This document shows positions 33,534-41,636 of a stretch of DNA of 41,636 bases, in pieces. Both the position numbers and the translations under genes were made by a program. Position 1 is the stretch's first letter. Each line of letters opens with the position of its first letter. Under the pieces are notes generated by a model. It was not told where the DNA came from, made no database searches, and saw only the letters and a program-made list of their open reading frames with translations. The stretch comes from Terriglobia bacterium (GTDB lineage: Bacteria; Acidobacteriota; Terriglobia; 20CM-2-55-15), in the NCBI GenBank assembly GCA_036496425.1, contig DASXLG010000241.1:1-41636 (forward strand), given 5' to 3'.

Positions 33534-33937
33534 TTTTCAAATAAGTAGCGTCTTTTTCGAATAAGTTGCGTCTTTTTCAAATAAGTGGCGTCTTTTTCGA
33601 ATAAGTCGCTGAACTTTTCAGTTTGTAGCTGCTTTTTCAAAACTTAAGCGTCTTTTTTTGAATCGTCAGTTATTGTTTTGAAAAAGACGCTGAAGATTTG
33701 AAACTTCAGCTTCCTTTTTCGAATAAGTGGCGTCTTTTTCAAATAAGTCGCTGAACTTTTCAGTTTGTAGCTGCTTTTTCAAAACTTAAGCGTCTTTTTT
33801 GAATCGTCAGCTATTGTTTTGAAAAAGACGCCGATGATTTGAAACTTCAGCTTCCTTTTCGAATAAGTGGCGTCTTTTTCAAATAAGCCGCTGAACTTTT
33901 CAGTTTGTAGCTGCTTTTTCAAAACTTAAGCGTCTTT
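33534..33937. repeat. AT-rich higher-order tandem repeat array
   Basis: Two nested periods are visible. A 20-bp unit TTTTTCRAATAAGTNGCGTC is repeated in direct tandem from 33534 (three full copies and a start of a fourth). It leads into a roughly 141-bp unit present about two and a half times: equivalent points GTCGCTGAAC at 33605, GTCGCTGAAC at 33747 and GCCGCTGAAC at 33887, spacings 142 and 140. Each long unit contains stem-loops: CTGAA/TTCAG around 33608, CTGAAG/CTTCAG around 33690, and GCGTCTTTTT paired with AAAAAGACGC. The 20-bp period is not a multiple of three and all frames are broken, so it is non-coding. Base composition differs sharply from the flanks. Confidence 0.93.
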
Positions 33938-34087
33938 TCCTAACTGACTCCTTCACTAACCCGATCGACTCGAACTCTGGCTGTTTTGATAGCACACGGG
34001 GAACAGCGGAGCACCAGTCCGCCGGAAGTTAGTTAGTAACTTAACTTATGTTCCGACTTCTCAGTTCGTTGACGAGAGACCCAAATA

Positions 34088-34120
34088 GGGGCGGTCCATG
34101 GATGTCTATTGGACCGCCCC
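34088..34120. repeat. 11-bp stem-loop downstream of the TonB receptor
   Basis: GGGGCGGTCCA (34088-34098) and TGGACCGCCCC (34110-34120) form a perfect 11-bp stem with an 11-base loop, starting 13 bases after the receptor stop on the minus strand. No T-run follows on that strand, so it is not a standard Rho-independent terminator. It may protect the mRNA 3' end. It shares the GGGCGGTC core with the palindrome at 2570. Confidence 0.75.
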
Positions 34121-34133
34121 AAAATAAGAAAAG

Positions 34134-37100
34134 TCAGAAGTTGATCCGGGCGCTGAGGATGAACCGGCGGGCAGCCGAAGCGCTGGTGATCTGTCCGAAG
34201 GTCGTGGAGTCGATATTAACTGTGGGGGCGCCGAAGTTCGCGTGGTTCAGGATGTTCGTTGCATCCATGCGGACCTCAAACGATTTGCTTTCGGAGATCC
34301 GGATTCGCTTGATCAGGTCGGCGTCCAGCGTAAACCTGCCCGGGCCTTGGATCACGTTGCGCCCGAGCGTTCCGACCTGTCCGGGTTGCGGATTAACCAA
34401 TACGGGATTGCCTTGAGCATCGGTGATCGCGAAGTTGGTGTAACGCGTGTTCAAAGAGTTCGTCGCCGTGACGCCGGCGGCGCCGGGATCGGTGATCTGC
34501 TGGAATCCACTGAAGTAGACAACCCCGTTAGAGCGTTTGGTCACCTGGCCGGAGCTTTTCGGAAAGTTCCCGACCAACATGGGAGTGGCGCCTGAGGTCG
34601 TTTGCCAGATGCTCGACACCGGCGCCGTAATCGAGAGCGGCGAGCCGGAAGTAAAGCCCATGATGGCGCCAAACTGCCACTGCTCCACAAGACGCTGGAT
34701 CCAGCCGTTGGAATTGGCGAAAAGCAGCCTGTTGGGTCCGAACGGCAGTTCAAAAGTACCGTTGCTCGTCACGGCGTGGGTCCGATGGAAACCGAGCACG
34801 GCCTTTTCGAGCGCGAGATTGTTGGGATTGCGTGGCGCAAGCGTCCCCTGTTCGGTTTCGAGGCTGCCGATCGTCCGGCTCCAGGTATACGATGTCTGGT
34901 TCGACAAGCCGTGCGACAGCCGCTTGGTCACCACGACTTGCAGCGAATGGTAGGTCGAACTGCTCGGGTTGCCCTCGATGGTGGCCTGCGCAAACTGCGG
35001 ATTCGTGACCAGCCAGTTCTCCGGGAAGACTCCGCTGTTGCGGACGATTCCGCCACCGCTGCCCGCAATTACCGTGGAGTTATTGGTCAGATAATCCGCG
35101 AGCTGGCCGATGTTGCCGTTGGCGAGAAACACGCGGGTCGCCGTGGAATTCCGCAGCGCGGCCGATCCGGTAAGCGTCGTTCCATTGACGGTGCCACCGG
35201 CGCCCGGCAAGCTCAGTCCATTCAGCAGGAGGTTGAACAAAGGAGAACTGCCTCCGGCCCGTGTCGTGTTGAACGCCTGCAACAACGTTTCCCCGCCAGG
35301 AGCTGTGGCGTTAATATTCTCGACGTTGAGCGGAATCCCGCCGAACAGCTTCGTGCCTTTTGTTCCGACGTACGAGACCCTCAGCGAGGTGCTTGCCGAC
35401 AGTTTGCGGTCGATTTCGAAGTTGATGTTCTGAATATACGGCGCCACCCGATGAGCCGCGAAAGCCGAAATACTCTCGGCCCGCGTTCCGTCGATAGGCG
35501 ACGGCGTGAGCGGAGGAACCGCATAGGGCAGCGGGAAGCTTACATTGGTCAGATCCGTATAGGTGTTGGGTGTGACTGTTGCCCCAAGAGTTCCCGTACC
35601 GGTAAACAACCCCGGCAGCGACCCAGCCACCGAATTGATGCCGCCAGGAACGTTCTTCAACTCGCCGCCCGTGTAGCTGATGCCGTAGCCGGCGCGCAAC
35701 ACGGTCTTGTCCTTTCCGAACCACGGCACCGACCAGCTGAAGCCGAGCGCCGGCGCCAGGTTGTTCCAGTCGTCGTTCCGCAGCTTGATGTTCGGATTCG
35801 GGGAGTCCTTTCCGACAAACTGCACGCGCGTCAGGTTGGCGAGACCGCCGCAGGAGTATCCGCACAGGTTCGCTGCGCCGCCGACAGGCGCTCCGAGAAT
35901 GCCGTTGGCTTCATAGGGAACGCCAAACCATTCCCAGTGAATGCCGAGATTCATGGTGAGTGAAGATGTAACTTTCCAATTGTCCTTGAAGAAGCCGCTG
36001 AATTCGTTGGCATGGTAGTCGAAAAGTTTCAGCGTAACGCCGTTCTGATAGCCCAAAAACACAGGGTTCTTGGAACTGCGCACGACGGCGCCCTCGCGAA
36101 GCGTCCCGACGGATCCGGACAAGTCATACAATAGATTTGCCGCCAGAGTCGCATTCGTTTGCGTCAGACCGGTAACGGTGACGTTAGTGGGATTCGGACC
36201 GGCGCCGAAGATCGCCTGCGGCGTGAAGTTGCTGTCGTTCCAGCCTTGCGAACGGTCGCGCCGGTATTCCGCGCCCGCTTGGAACGCGTGTTTGCCCTTC
36301 GTCCAGCTGATGTCATCGGCGTAGCTCCAGAGCGGGCTGATCGAGCCGCGCGTGGAACCGTCCCCGGCGCTCCAGTTCAGGATGTTCGTGCTGGGAATCG
36401 CCGAATTCGTCGTCGTCGGCTGGAACGGGATACCGTTCACGACCGGAAGCAGTGCGAAAGCCTGTTTCGCTGTCGGATCGGGCGAGGGACCGTCTGCGGA
36501 TCCCTGCCGGCCCACGTACCACGGCGCCCAGCTGGCAATTGACGTTTGGCGCAATCCGACGCGCACTTCGTTGAGAAGAGTCGGCGAAAGAGTCGATGTG
36601 AACGAAAAGTCGTACAAGCGGGGCCATTTGTCGTTCTGGCCCTGGTAGCCGCCCGGCCAGATGGGAAGGCCGGCCTGCGAGGTGTGATCCAGTCCGCGCT
36701 CCCAGGTGTAAACGAAACTGAGTTTATTCGCCGAGTTGAAGTTGTGATCGACGCGCAGGTTGAGCTGGTCGCGATTGTTCTGGTCGTAGGAGTTTCCGTT
36801 CGCCATGTCCTGGCCGCTGATGCGCTGCGTCCATTGATACCCGGCCGTGTTCAGGCCGTCGCCGATCGTCCAGTTGTTCGGCATCGGCATATTGGCCAGC
36901 AGCGTCTTCTGTACGAAACCGGTCGGATCGTAAGTCGGCCGGTTCGCATCGAACGTGAACATATTGATCGTTTTCAGGTCCGCCGCGGTCTGGCCGGCGG
37001 GCGGCAGCGGACTCCCGTCAAAGTTGACTGTCCGCACGGGAGAACTGGCGTTTCCGTTGTTCGCGTTCGCAAAGTAACGGAAGATTCCCTGCCGGGCCTG

Positions 37101-38039
37101 CGGCGTCAGCACCTGTCCGATCACCAACTGCCTGGCCACATCCCTCTGCTCTTCCACCAGAAAGAAGAAAAATGTCTTGTTCTTGATGATGGGGCCGCCC
37201 AGGCGGCCGCCGAACTGGTTGCGGTTTTCCCAGTTGGCCGGCGTGTGGTTGAAGTTGTTGAACCAGTTTGCCGCATCAAGCGCAGAGTTCTGATTGGTCC
37301 AGAACGCGCTGCCGCGGAACTGATTGGTGCCCGAGCGGGTCGACATCTGCACCTGGCCGGAACCACGGCCGGCTGCGGCGTCCACGGTTGCCGTCTCGAC
37401 GCGGACTTCTTCGACGAGATCCGGGCTCACATAGGTGGATGCATACGTGCCCTGATCGTAACGCCCGTTGCTGACGACAAAGCCGTCGCGCGTCATGTTG
37501 AGGGCGCTTGTCCGGCCTCCGGCAAAGTACCCGTCGACGGAACCATCCGACGGGCCCGTTCCGGCCGTTATATTCACCAGATCCATCACATTGCGGCTTC
37601 CCAAAGGAAGGTCGCGGATTTTACTGTCCGGAAGCACATCGCCTACCGATGATGACGATGTCTCAATCTGCGTATCGGCTTCAGCAGTGACTTCAACAGC
37701 CTGCGCAACGGTGCCGACCGACAGCTTGAAATTCAATCGCGCCTGTTGCGACAAGCCAAGCGTCACATTATTGAAAGTCTGAGTCTGAAAGCCGGTAAGC
37801 TCCGCGCTTACTTTATAGTTTCCAGGCTGCAGGCTGGCAAATTGATACGAGCCGGACTCGTTGCTGATCACGGTCGTCACAATGCCGGTTCCGGTGTTTG
37901 CCGCGGTGACGGAGACCCCCGGAATCAAGGCGCCCGACGAGTCGGAAACGGTTCCGCCCAGCGTCGCGTTGCTTGTTTGCGCGAATAAAAATGCAGGAAA
38001 CAGAAGAAACAGGATCGCAAAACACGGGGATCTTTTCAT
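34134..38039 (-). CDS. Oar-like TonB-dependent receptor with regulatory N-domain
   Basis: A 1301-residue outer-membrane protein. The start at 38039 (GGAGAGACC upstream) gives signal peptide MKRSPCFAILFLLFPAFLFAQ. Residues about 22-110 are a carboxypeptidase-regulatory/Cna-B-like domain (ATLGGTVSDSSGALIPGVSV, GSYQFASLQPGNYKVSAEL). A plug domain follows (LPLGSRNVMDLVNITAGTG, VSPDLVEEVRVET, GSGQVQMSTRSGTNQFRGSA). Then a long beta barrel ends in RFILSARINF with the C-terminal Phe needed for barrel insertion. This Oar/CarboxypepD-TonB architecture is greatly expanded in Acidobacteriota and is thought to import oligosaccharides or peptides, or to aid secretion. The ligand is unknown. A long plus-strand open frame opposite its 3' half is a coding shadow. 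Confidence 0.94.
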   Translation of the reverse strand: MKRSPCFAILFLLFPAFLFAQTSNATLGGTVSDSSGALIPGVSVTAANTGTGIVTTVISNESGSYQFASLQPGNYKVSAELTGFQTQTFNNVTLGLSQQARLNFKLSVGTVAQAVEVTAEADTQIETSSSSVGDVLPDSKIRDLPLGSRNVMDLVNITAGTGPSDGSVDGYFAGGRTSALNMTRDGFVVSNGRYDQGTYASTYVSPDLVEEVRVETATVDAAAGRGSGQVQMSTRSGTNQFRGSAFWTNQNSALDAANWFNNFNHTPANWENRNQFGGRLGGPIIKNKTFFFFLVEEQRDVARQLVIGQVLTPQARQGIFRYFANANNGNASSPVRTVNFDGSPLPPAGQTAADLKTINMFTFDANRPTYDPTGFVQKTLLANMPMPNNWTIGDGLNTAGYQWTQRISGQDMANGNSYDQNNRDQLNLRVDHNFNSANKLSFVYTWERGLDHTSQAGLPIWPGGYQGQNDKWPRLYDFSFTSTLSPTLLNEVRVGLRQTSIASWAPWYVGRQGSADGPSPDPTAKQAFALLPVVNGIPFQPTTTNSAIPSTNILNWSAGDGSTRGSISPLWSYADDISWTKGKHAFQAGAEYRRDRSQGWNDSNFTPQAIFGAGPNPTNVTVTGLTQTNATLAANLLYDLSGSVGTLREGAVVRSSKNPVFLGYQNGVTLKLFDYHANEFSGFFKDNWKVTSSLTMNLGIHWEWFGVPYEANGILGAPVGGAANLCGYSCGGLANLTRVQFVGKDSPNPNIKLRNDDWNNLAPALGFSWSVPWFGKDKTVLRAGYGISYTGGELKNVPGGINSVAGSLPGLFTGTGTLGATVTPNTYTDLTNVSFPLPYAVPPLTPSPIDGTRAESISAFAAHRVAPYIQNINFEIDRKLSASTSLRVSYVGTKGTKLFGGIPLNVENINATAPGGETLLQAFNTTRAGGSSPLFNLLLNGLSLPGAGGTVNGTTLTGSAALRNSTATRVFLANGNIGQLADYLTNNSTVIAGSGGGIVRNSGVFPENWLVTNPQFAQATIEGNPSSSTYHSLQVVVTKRLSHGLSNQTSYTWSRTIGSLETEQGTLAPRNPNNLALEKAVLGFHRTHAVTSNGTFELPFGPNRLLFANSNGWIQRLVEQWQFGAIMGFTSGSPLSITAPVSSIWQTTSGATPMLVGNFPKSSGQVTKRSNGVVYFSGFQQITDPGAAGVTATNSLNTRYTNFAITDAQGNPVLVNPQPGQVGTLGRNVIQGPGRFTLDADLIKRIRISESKSFEVRMDATNILNHANFGAPTVNIDSTTFGQITSASAARRFILSARINF

Positions 38040-38209
38040 TGGTCTCTCCACATATCGACAAGTTGCCTGAATATTACCGATTCGCATTCTAATCGAGAAT
38101 CAAAACCCTTGTTGCATTAGTCCACTCTGAGGGAGTAGAAAACCTTTCCGGACGTCGTTTCATATGGCCGGTTTTGGGGTGGCCACCGAGGAACTGGCAG
38201 GAGGAAGAA

Positions 38210-38905
38210 ATGCCTGATAAAACGATCGCGACCAATTCGACCCTCAGGACAAAGTATCTGAATCTGGTTAAAGAGGTATTCGGCCGCTATCGCGCCCAGG
38301 TGGTGAGGGAGTCCGATTATACGGAGCAAGATCTCGGTGATTTATTCGTTATGACGAAGCCGGACGATGATAGCGAGGCACCGCCGCACGGCACAGTCGT
38401 ACTGATTCCAGAGATCCACGAAGATTCGCACGAGGAGATCTATACCCCGGCAAGCCAATTGGCCGGCGTCATAATGTCAGCAGGGGCGGCGCTCAGCGTC
38501 GGGGTGGAGGAGCCGACATACCCGGACCACCATTCATGGCTTCCAAATGTTGCAGCCGACAGCAAGCATCGCCCCGACGTGATCGCGAATAAGAAGAAGC
38601 TGTTTGAAGCCGAGCCGAAGGCCCAGGCTGGCGTAGCGTACCAACTGTACGTGCTGCAAGTGGAGAAGGCCCCCAAGGCACCGGCATTTGTGTGGCACCG
38701 ATTCCCGGCAGAACCCCGGAGGACACATCATGTCAACCGCAATGACGATGCAGTCAACACGGACATGGCGCGGTTGATTGACGAGCAGGCGGCAGCGGAT
38801 CGTATAATCGTTTACCCCGTAGGTGCATACCACCTCGGCAGCGTCCACAATAAGACGTCATTGCTTCAACGCCTATCCACATTGGGATGGGAGCTTGAAT
38901 TTTAG
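38210..38905 (+). CDS. Unknown protein, possible Tiki/EreA-like fold
   Basis: A 231-residue protein with AGGAGG before the ATG and no signal peptide. I do not recognise it firmly. Spaced motifs hint at the EreA/ChaN/TIKI superfamily: VVLIPEIHEDSHEE (compare GExH-type first motif), ALSVGVEEPTYPDHHSW (acidic second motif) and, at the end, RIIVYPVGAYHLGSVHNKTSLL (compare the GxxH-L last motif). Those proteins use two glutamates and histidines for hydrolysis or haem binding. An N-terminal helical part (TLRTKYLNLVKEVFGRYRAQVV) precedes it. The gene is followed after 48 bases by the larger unknown gene on the same strand, so the two probably form one unit. Confidence 0.6.
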   Translation: MPDKTIATNSTLRTKYLNLVKEVFGRYRAQVVRESDYTEQDLGDLFVMTKPDDDSEAPPHGTVVLIPEIHEDSHEEIYTPASQLAGVIMSAGAALSVGVEEPTYPDHHSWLPNVAADSKHRPDVIANKKKLFEAEPKAQAGVAYQLYVLQVEKAPKAPAFVWHRFPAEPRRTHHVNRNDDAVNTDMARLIDEQAAADRIIVYPVGAYHLGSVHNKTSLLQRLSTLGWELEF

Positions 38906-38953
38906 TCATTGTAATGGAGTCGACTCTTTCGAGTCTGGCTGCGCGGCAACGAG

Positions 38954-41485
38954 ATGAAGGCCAATCCGGAAGAAACACACGATAGTCCGGTCAGGATCTA
39001 TGAAGGGGCATCCCTCACGGTCAAAGGCGAGGTTGCAGCAAACCAGGCGGACCTTGTCCAGGACGTCACGTTCAAGTTCTACATCGACGGGAAACCGAAT
39101 ACCGACACCGATAAGACCATATCCATGTCGGAGGGCACAAAAGGCGCCTCTGGAGCCGTTACCGTCACGCACACACTGAATGCCCCTGTCGTACCGGACG
39201 ATAAGGACTTCTACACTCTCGACTATCACGTCTTTTATAACGTCAAGAACAAAGCCGGCGATACGGAACCGCGGGAAACCTTCGCCGTCAAGAAGTTCGA
39301 AGTCCTGCCCAGAACCGCTCAGCTCAAGGTAACTGCAGCGGCAGATGGCTCTGCCCTGGGAAACTTTCAATTCAAGGTGCTTCAAGGCGGGAAACAGTTC
39401 GGCGGCATTCAAAGCACATTCGTGGTGGACACCACGAACGCCAAGGGGGACACGATTCCATCGGGCTCCGCCGAGTTCAATCTGGATTTGAAGCCGGGCT
39501 TCATCATCGTCCAGATGAATCCGTGCGAAATCACAGAGCAGACGGTCACGACCGGACGGAAGAGGGAGGCCAAGGGCGAGATCAAATTCAAAGCCTGTTT
39601 TGTGATGCCGAAGCAGGGGAATGTCCAGCAGTGGGTCAATGAGCCTTCGGAAAATCATGGACAAACCGGACTGGCCAACGAAGTTGTCATCACCGTCGGT
39701 GTCGATGGAGACGAGGACCGCCTGCTCAAAATCGCCAGCGACAAAACCGAAGTCCACTTCCGCGTGACATTTGGACCGGACGATACGGAACAAGTCAAGA
39801 AAAGCGCCCGAAACGACCCCGCTTTTCCCACGAAAGTCGTGAAGGTTTCCGACACCGATACGACAGCGACAATCGAAGAAAAGACGGCCAACACAAAATA
39901 CGAAGGGAAAGTGACGTTACCGGGCGGAACCGGCTCCTTCAAAGTCCAACTTGGGGTCGCCGGAGGTGATACCTGCCTGGTCGAGATTGCCGGATCGGAT
40001 AAGTTCCTGACGGATGCCAACATACTTCCCGATCAGACACTCCGGTTCGAAAACTGGCGCCGCATCTATTACGAGTTGATGGTGAATTACTCACTGACGC
40101 CGCACGTGTTCTCGAGCGAATATCTGGATGAGGAGCGGGAGGTAACAAAGAAAGAGGCCGAGCAGGGCGGGAGAATTAACCTCGGCTATGGCGCCACTGC
40201 CTCTGGTACCTATGACAGCAGATTTCCACAAAGGAATTGCCTGCTCTGGAGCACGAAACTCCGCATGCAGGATCTAGGCAAACACCTGTTCATCGAGTTT
40301 GAACATGCGGGAACTCAGGTACCCCTCTTTGACAAGTCAGACGCGACAACAGTAACCAGGAAATTTCTAGGTTTGCCGGCCGAAAGCGACAACGACCCCG
40401 CCTATGTTCTCACCGGCTATAACTGGCGGGAATTGCCCAAAGAGCACTCCTGGTTCGCAAGAAACCCGGGGAGGACGCTCTACATGACTCCGTGCGATGC
40501 CATGATGCTGTGGCGGAAAGAGACCAAAGAGCCGCAAGCCGCCACGAAGGATTACAGCGGCACTCTGACCACTGCGACCGATTTCATCGATATGGAAGAA
40601 ACGTTTGGCGGACGGTTCGTGCCGGTTTCCGGAGATGATGGAAACGATAGCATCACCGAAATCTCCTGGGTGGCCGACATCACAAAGGATGCTGTCGGCG
40701 CGCCCAGTCTCGAATTCAAAGAAACCCGTTTCGAAAAAATCGGCACTTATGCGTCGACAATGGAGGCCTCGATCACGGACCTGTCGTATACGTCTATCCT
40801 TGTCGATTTCCAGATAGTGGGCGGTAAATTTTCAGCCGATGGGATCGCAGCCTACACCGCCCACATTGGGAATTATCTCAAGACTATACTGTCGGATCCC
40901 GACTCGATCATCGCGAACGGACGCAAAATCACTCTCAACATCACTTTCCCGAAAGACACGGGCTCGGGGGAAGATGCATGCGTCAAAGCGCTCAAGGACA
41001 AATTTACGGAAGCGCTGGCTTCGAGCGGGGCAACTTTGCCCCATCGCGGACTGGACGATAAAGGCGCCCCTCGAACCGGCATATTGTTTCTTCATCAGAT
41101 TACCGACGACAAAACCACTTCACGCAGGTGGCGGTACAAGCTTCCCGAATTCGACCAAGACGGCTTGCCCGGTCCAGGTTCATTTGTCGGACCGCTCGTT
41201 AACAGCACACAGTGCCCCATCAAGATCGACTTTTCTGTACAGCCTCACCAGTCCGCTATAGGGGCTGCGGACGGCAAGCTGCTGGCATGGGTCTACAGGC
41301 CGCCGGCGGGCGACGTGAATCTCCGGCGCCTTATACTCAGGTCTTTCGCGAAGATAAACGATGACAAACGGATTGCTCCGGGGCACAGCGACGGCAATCC
41401 TGGAGATTGTCTGGCGACCGGCGACGTGCTTTGCGATGCCTGCGCTGCGTTCGGAAGATCGGTAAGACTGGACCTGATACCGTGA
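38954..41485 (+). CDS. Large unknown protein with beta-sandwich-like N-terminal modules
   Basis: An 843-residue protein without a signal peptide or membrane segment. The first roughly 350 residues look like two or three Ig-like or Cna-B-like beta modules (VRIYEGASLTVKGEVAANQA, DVTFKFYIDGKPNTDTDKT, AQLKVTAAADGSALGNFQFK, NEVVITVGVDGDEDRLLKI). From about 380 (LRFENWRRIYYELMVNYSL) the character changes to a mixed alpha/beta region containing HLFIEFEHAGTQVP, GYNWRELPKEHSWFARNPG, MTPCDAMMLWRKET and a C-terminal CLATGDVLCDACAAFGRSVR with clustered cysteines. I do not recognise a family. The layout and the cytoplasmic prediction would suit a cargo of a contractile or other leaderless export system, but no such machinery is present here. 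It follows the 38210 gene on the same strand. Confidence 0.7.
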   Translation: MKANPEETHDSPVRIYEGASLTVKGEVAANQADLVQDVTFKFYIDGKPNTDTDKTISMSEGTKGASGAVTVTHTLNAPVVPDDKDFYTLDYHVFYNVKNKAGDTEPRETFAVKKFEVLPRTAQLKVTAAADGSALGNFQFKVLQGGKQFGGIQSTFVVDTTNAKGDTIPSGSAEFNLDLKPGFIIVQMNPCEITEQTVTTGRKREAKGEIKFKACFVMPKQGNVQQWVNEPSENHGQTGLANEVVITVGVDGDEDRLLKIASDKTEVHFRVTFGPDDTEQVKKSARNDPAFPTKVVKVSDTDTTATIEEKTANTKYEGKVTLPGGTGSFKVQLGVAGGDTCLVEIAGSDKFLTDANILPDQTLRFENWRRIYYELMVNYSLTPHVFSSEYLDEEREVTKKEAEQGGRINLGYGATASGTYDSRFPQRNCLLWSTKLRMQDLGKHLFIEFEHAGTQVPLFDKSDATTVTRKFLGLPAESDNDPAYVLTGYNWRELPKEHSWFARNPGRTLYMTPCDAMMLWRKETKEPQAATKDYSGTLTTATDFIDMEETFGGRFVPVSGDDGNDSITEISWVADITKDAVGAPSLEFKETRFEKIGTYASTMEASITDLSYTSILVDFQIVGGKFSADGIAAYTAHIGNYLKTILSDPDSIIANGRKITLNITFPKDTGSGEDACVKALKDKFTEALASSGATLPHRGLDDKGAPRTGILFLHQITDDKTTSRRWRYKLPEFDQDGLPGPGSFVGPLVNSTQCPIKIDFSVQPHQSAIGAADGKLLAWVYRPPAGDVNLRRLILRSFAKINDDKRIAPGHSDGNPGDCLATGDVLCDACAAFGRSVRLDLIP

Positions 41486-41489
41486 CGCA

Positions 41490-41636
41490 TTAGCGCAGTG
41501 CCTGCCCGCCTTGCTTTCCCGTCGGCTGCCCGTCTTTCAGGACCATCGTGCCGTTCACAAATACATACTTCATGCCGGACGCAAGCGAGGTGGGATTGAA
41601 AACCACAATATCGGCGGGCGCCCCCTTCTTCAAGAC
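41490..41636 (-). CDS. Amidohydrolase / D-aminoacylase family, C-terminus only
   Basis: The last 48 codons of a minus-strand gene that continues beyond the right edge: VLKKGAPADIVVFNPTS, then MKYVFVNGTMVLKDGQ and a GKQGGQALR tail. This is the small C-terminal beta barrel that closes the metal-dependent amidohydrolase fold and is typical of N-acyl-D-amino-acid deacylases and related dihydroorotase-like enzymes. The catalytic barrel is outside the window, so the substrate cannot be judged. It is convergent with the unknown 843-residue protein, only four bases apart, and no terminator hairpin is evident between them. Confidence 0.85.
   Translation of the reverse strand, partial: VLKKGAPADIVVFNPTSLASGMKYVFVNGTMVLKDGQPTGKQGGQALR

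Larger units (their letters stand above)
33348..34133. other. Gene-free, AT-rich region after tRNA-Ser
   Basis: About 790 bases without a convincing gene. The first 185 bases after the tRNA are mixed in composition and contain an imperfect direct repeat (TGCGATTGCAGCC / TGCGATTGCGGCC, 33446-33475). The centre is the higher-order repeat array at 33534-33937. Then come about 150 bases of unique sequence with a small dyad (AAGTTAGTTAGTAACTTAACTT) and the hairpin at 34088-34120. No integrase, att duplication of the tRNA end or phage gene is visible. Confidence 0.6.

Noticed and set aside
33534-33937. CRISPR array
   Set aside because: Repeats are in direct contact with no unique spacers, units are 20 bp and about 141 bp, and no cas gene is present.
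33261-34133. Genomic island integrated at tRNA-Ser
   Set aside because: No integrase, no duplicated tRNA 3' end and ordinary core-like genes on both sides; only the AT-rich array hints at foreign DNA.
34602-35963. Long open plus-strand frame opposite the TonB receptor
   Set aside because: Arg/Gly-rich shadow translation with no domain, no ribosome site and many similar frames opposite other GC-rich genes; the minus-strand receptor is certain.

Overview
The window looks like chromosome from a member of the Acidobacteriota, probably a soil lineage in or near Bryobacterales/Solibacter or Vicinamibacteria. The phylum call is an inference from gene content: a TIGR03435-family protein plus the relic tail of another, an Oar-like TonB-dependent receptor with a carboxypeptidase-regulatory N-terminus, a Ser/Thr kinase with TolB-like and TPR regions, a planctomycete-type DUF1587/1592/1588/1585 cytochrome next to a DUF1552 protein, and tandem DUF4159 proteins. 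Coding DNA is GC-rich. One block at 33.5-33.9 kb is strikingly AT-rich.

Left part (1-6.5 kb): the start of a secreted esterase (minus), a secreted PQQ-type sugar dehydrogenase (plus), a membrane HExxH protein with a zinc ribbon (minus) and a TIGR03435 protein (minus). A decayed zone follows. It holds the last codons of a second TIGR03435 gene, a ribbon-helix-helix/MazF-like toxin-antitoxin pair whose toxin has no usable start codon at the expected place, a 55-codon orphan reading frame ending at a very strong terminator, and a thioredoxin relic with UGA at the first active-site cysteine. A TipAS-type MerR regulator with a textbook 19-bp-spacer promoter reads into that relic.

Middle part (6.7-17.2 kb): an ECF sigma factor coupled to an anti-sigma-like/VWA (YfbK-type) fusion, msrB, a CNT nucleoside transporter, a soluble Ser/Thr kinase, a periplasmic PPP-type phosphatase and an Npt1/Npt2-like transporter with a HEAT-like cytoplasmic tail.

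From 17.3 to 27.1 kb everything reads on the plus strand. A secreted alpha/beta hydrolase is followed by a run of overlapping genes (each junction ATGA): a c-type-haem DUF1592-group protein, a Tat-exported DUF1552 protein, a secreted ankyrin protein and a DUF4159 protein. A second DUF4159 gene and a ThiS/MoaD-like protein coupled to a BNR-repeat protein follow. This is the most coherent and least understood gene set in the window.

Right part (27.3-41.6 kb): a tiny zinc-binding protein, a Gly/Arg-rich secreted protein, a glutamine cyclotransferase coupled to a fused E1 alpha/beta 2-oxoacid dehydrogenase, a DUF763 protein, a rhodanese, an Hsp20 with a DUF2934-like N-terminus, tRNA-Ser(CGA), an AT-rich higher-order repeat array with no gene in it, a large TonB-dependent receptor, a two-gene plus-strand unit of unknown function, and the C-terminus of an amidohydrolase.

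Two families of intergenic inverted repeats run through the window, built on one plan (TTAGCC, then 9-bp tandem units, then the inverse). One copy has become the signal-peptide coding region of the ankyrin protein. A matching fragment lies in the signal peptide of the cyclotransferase.
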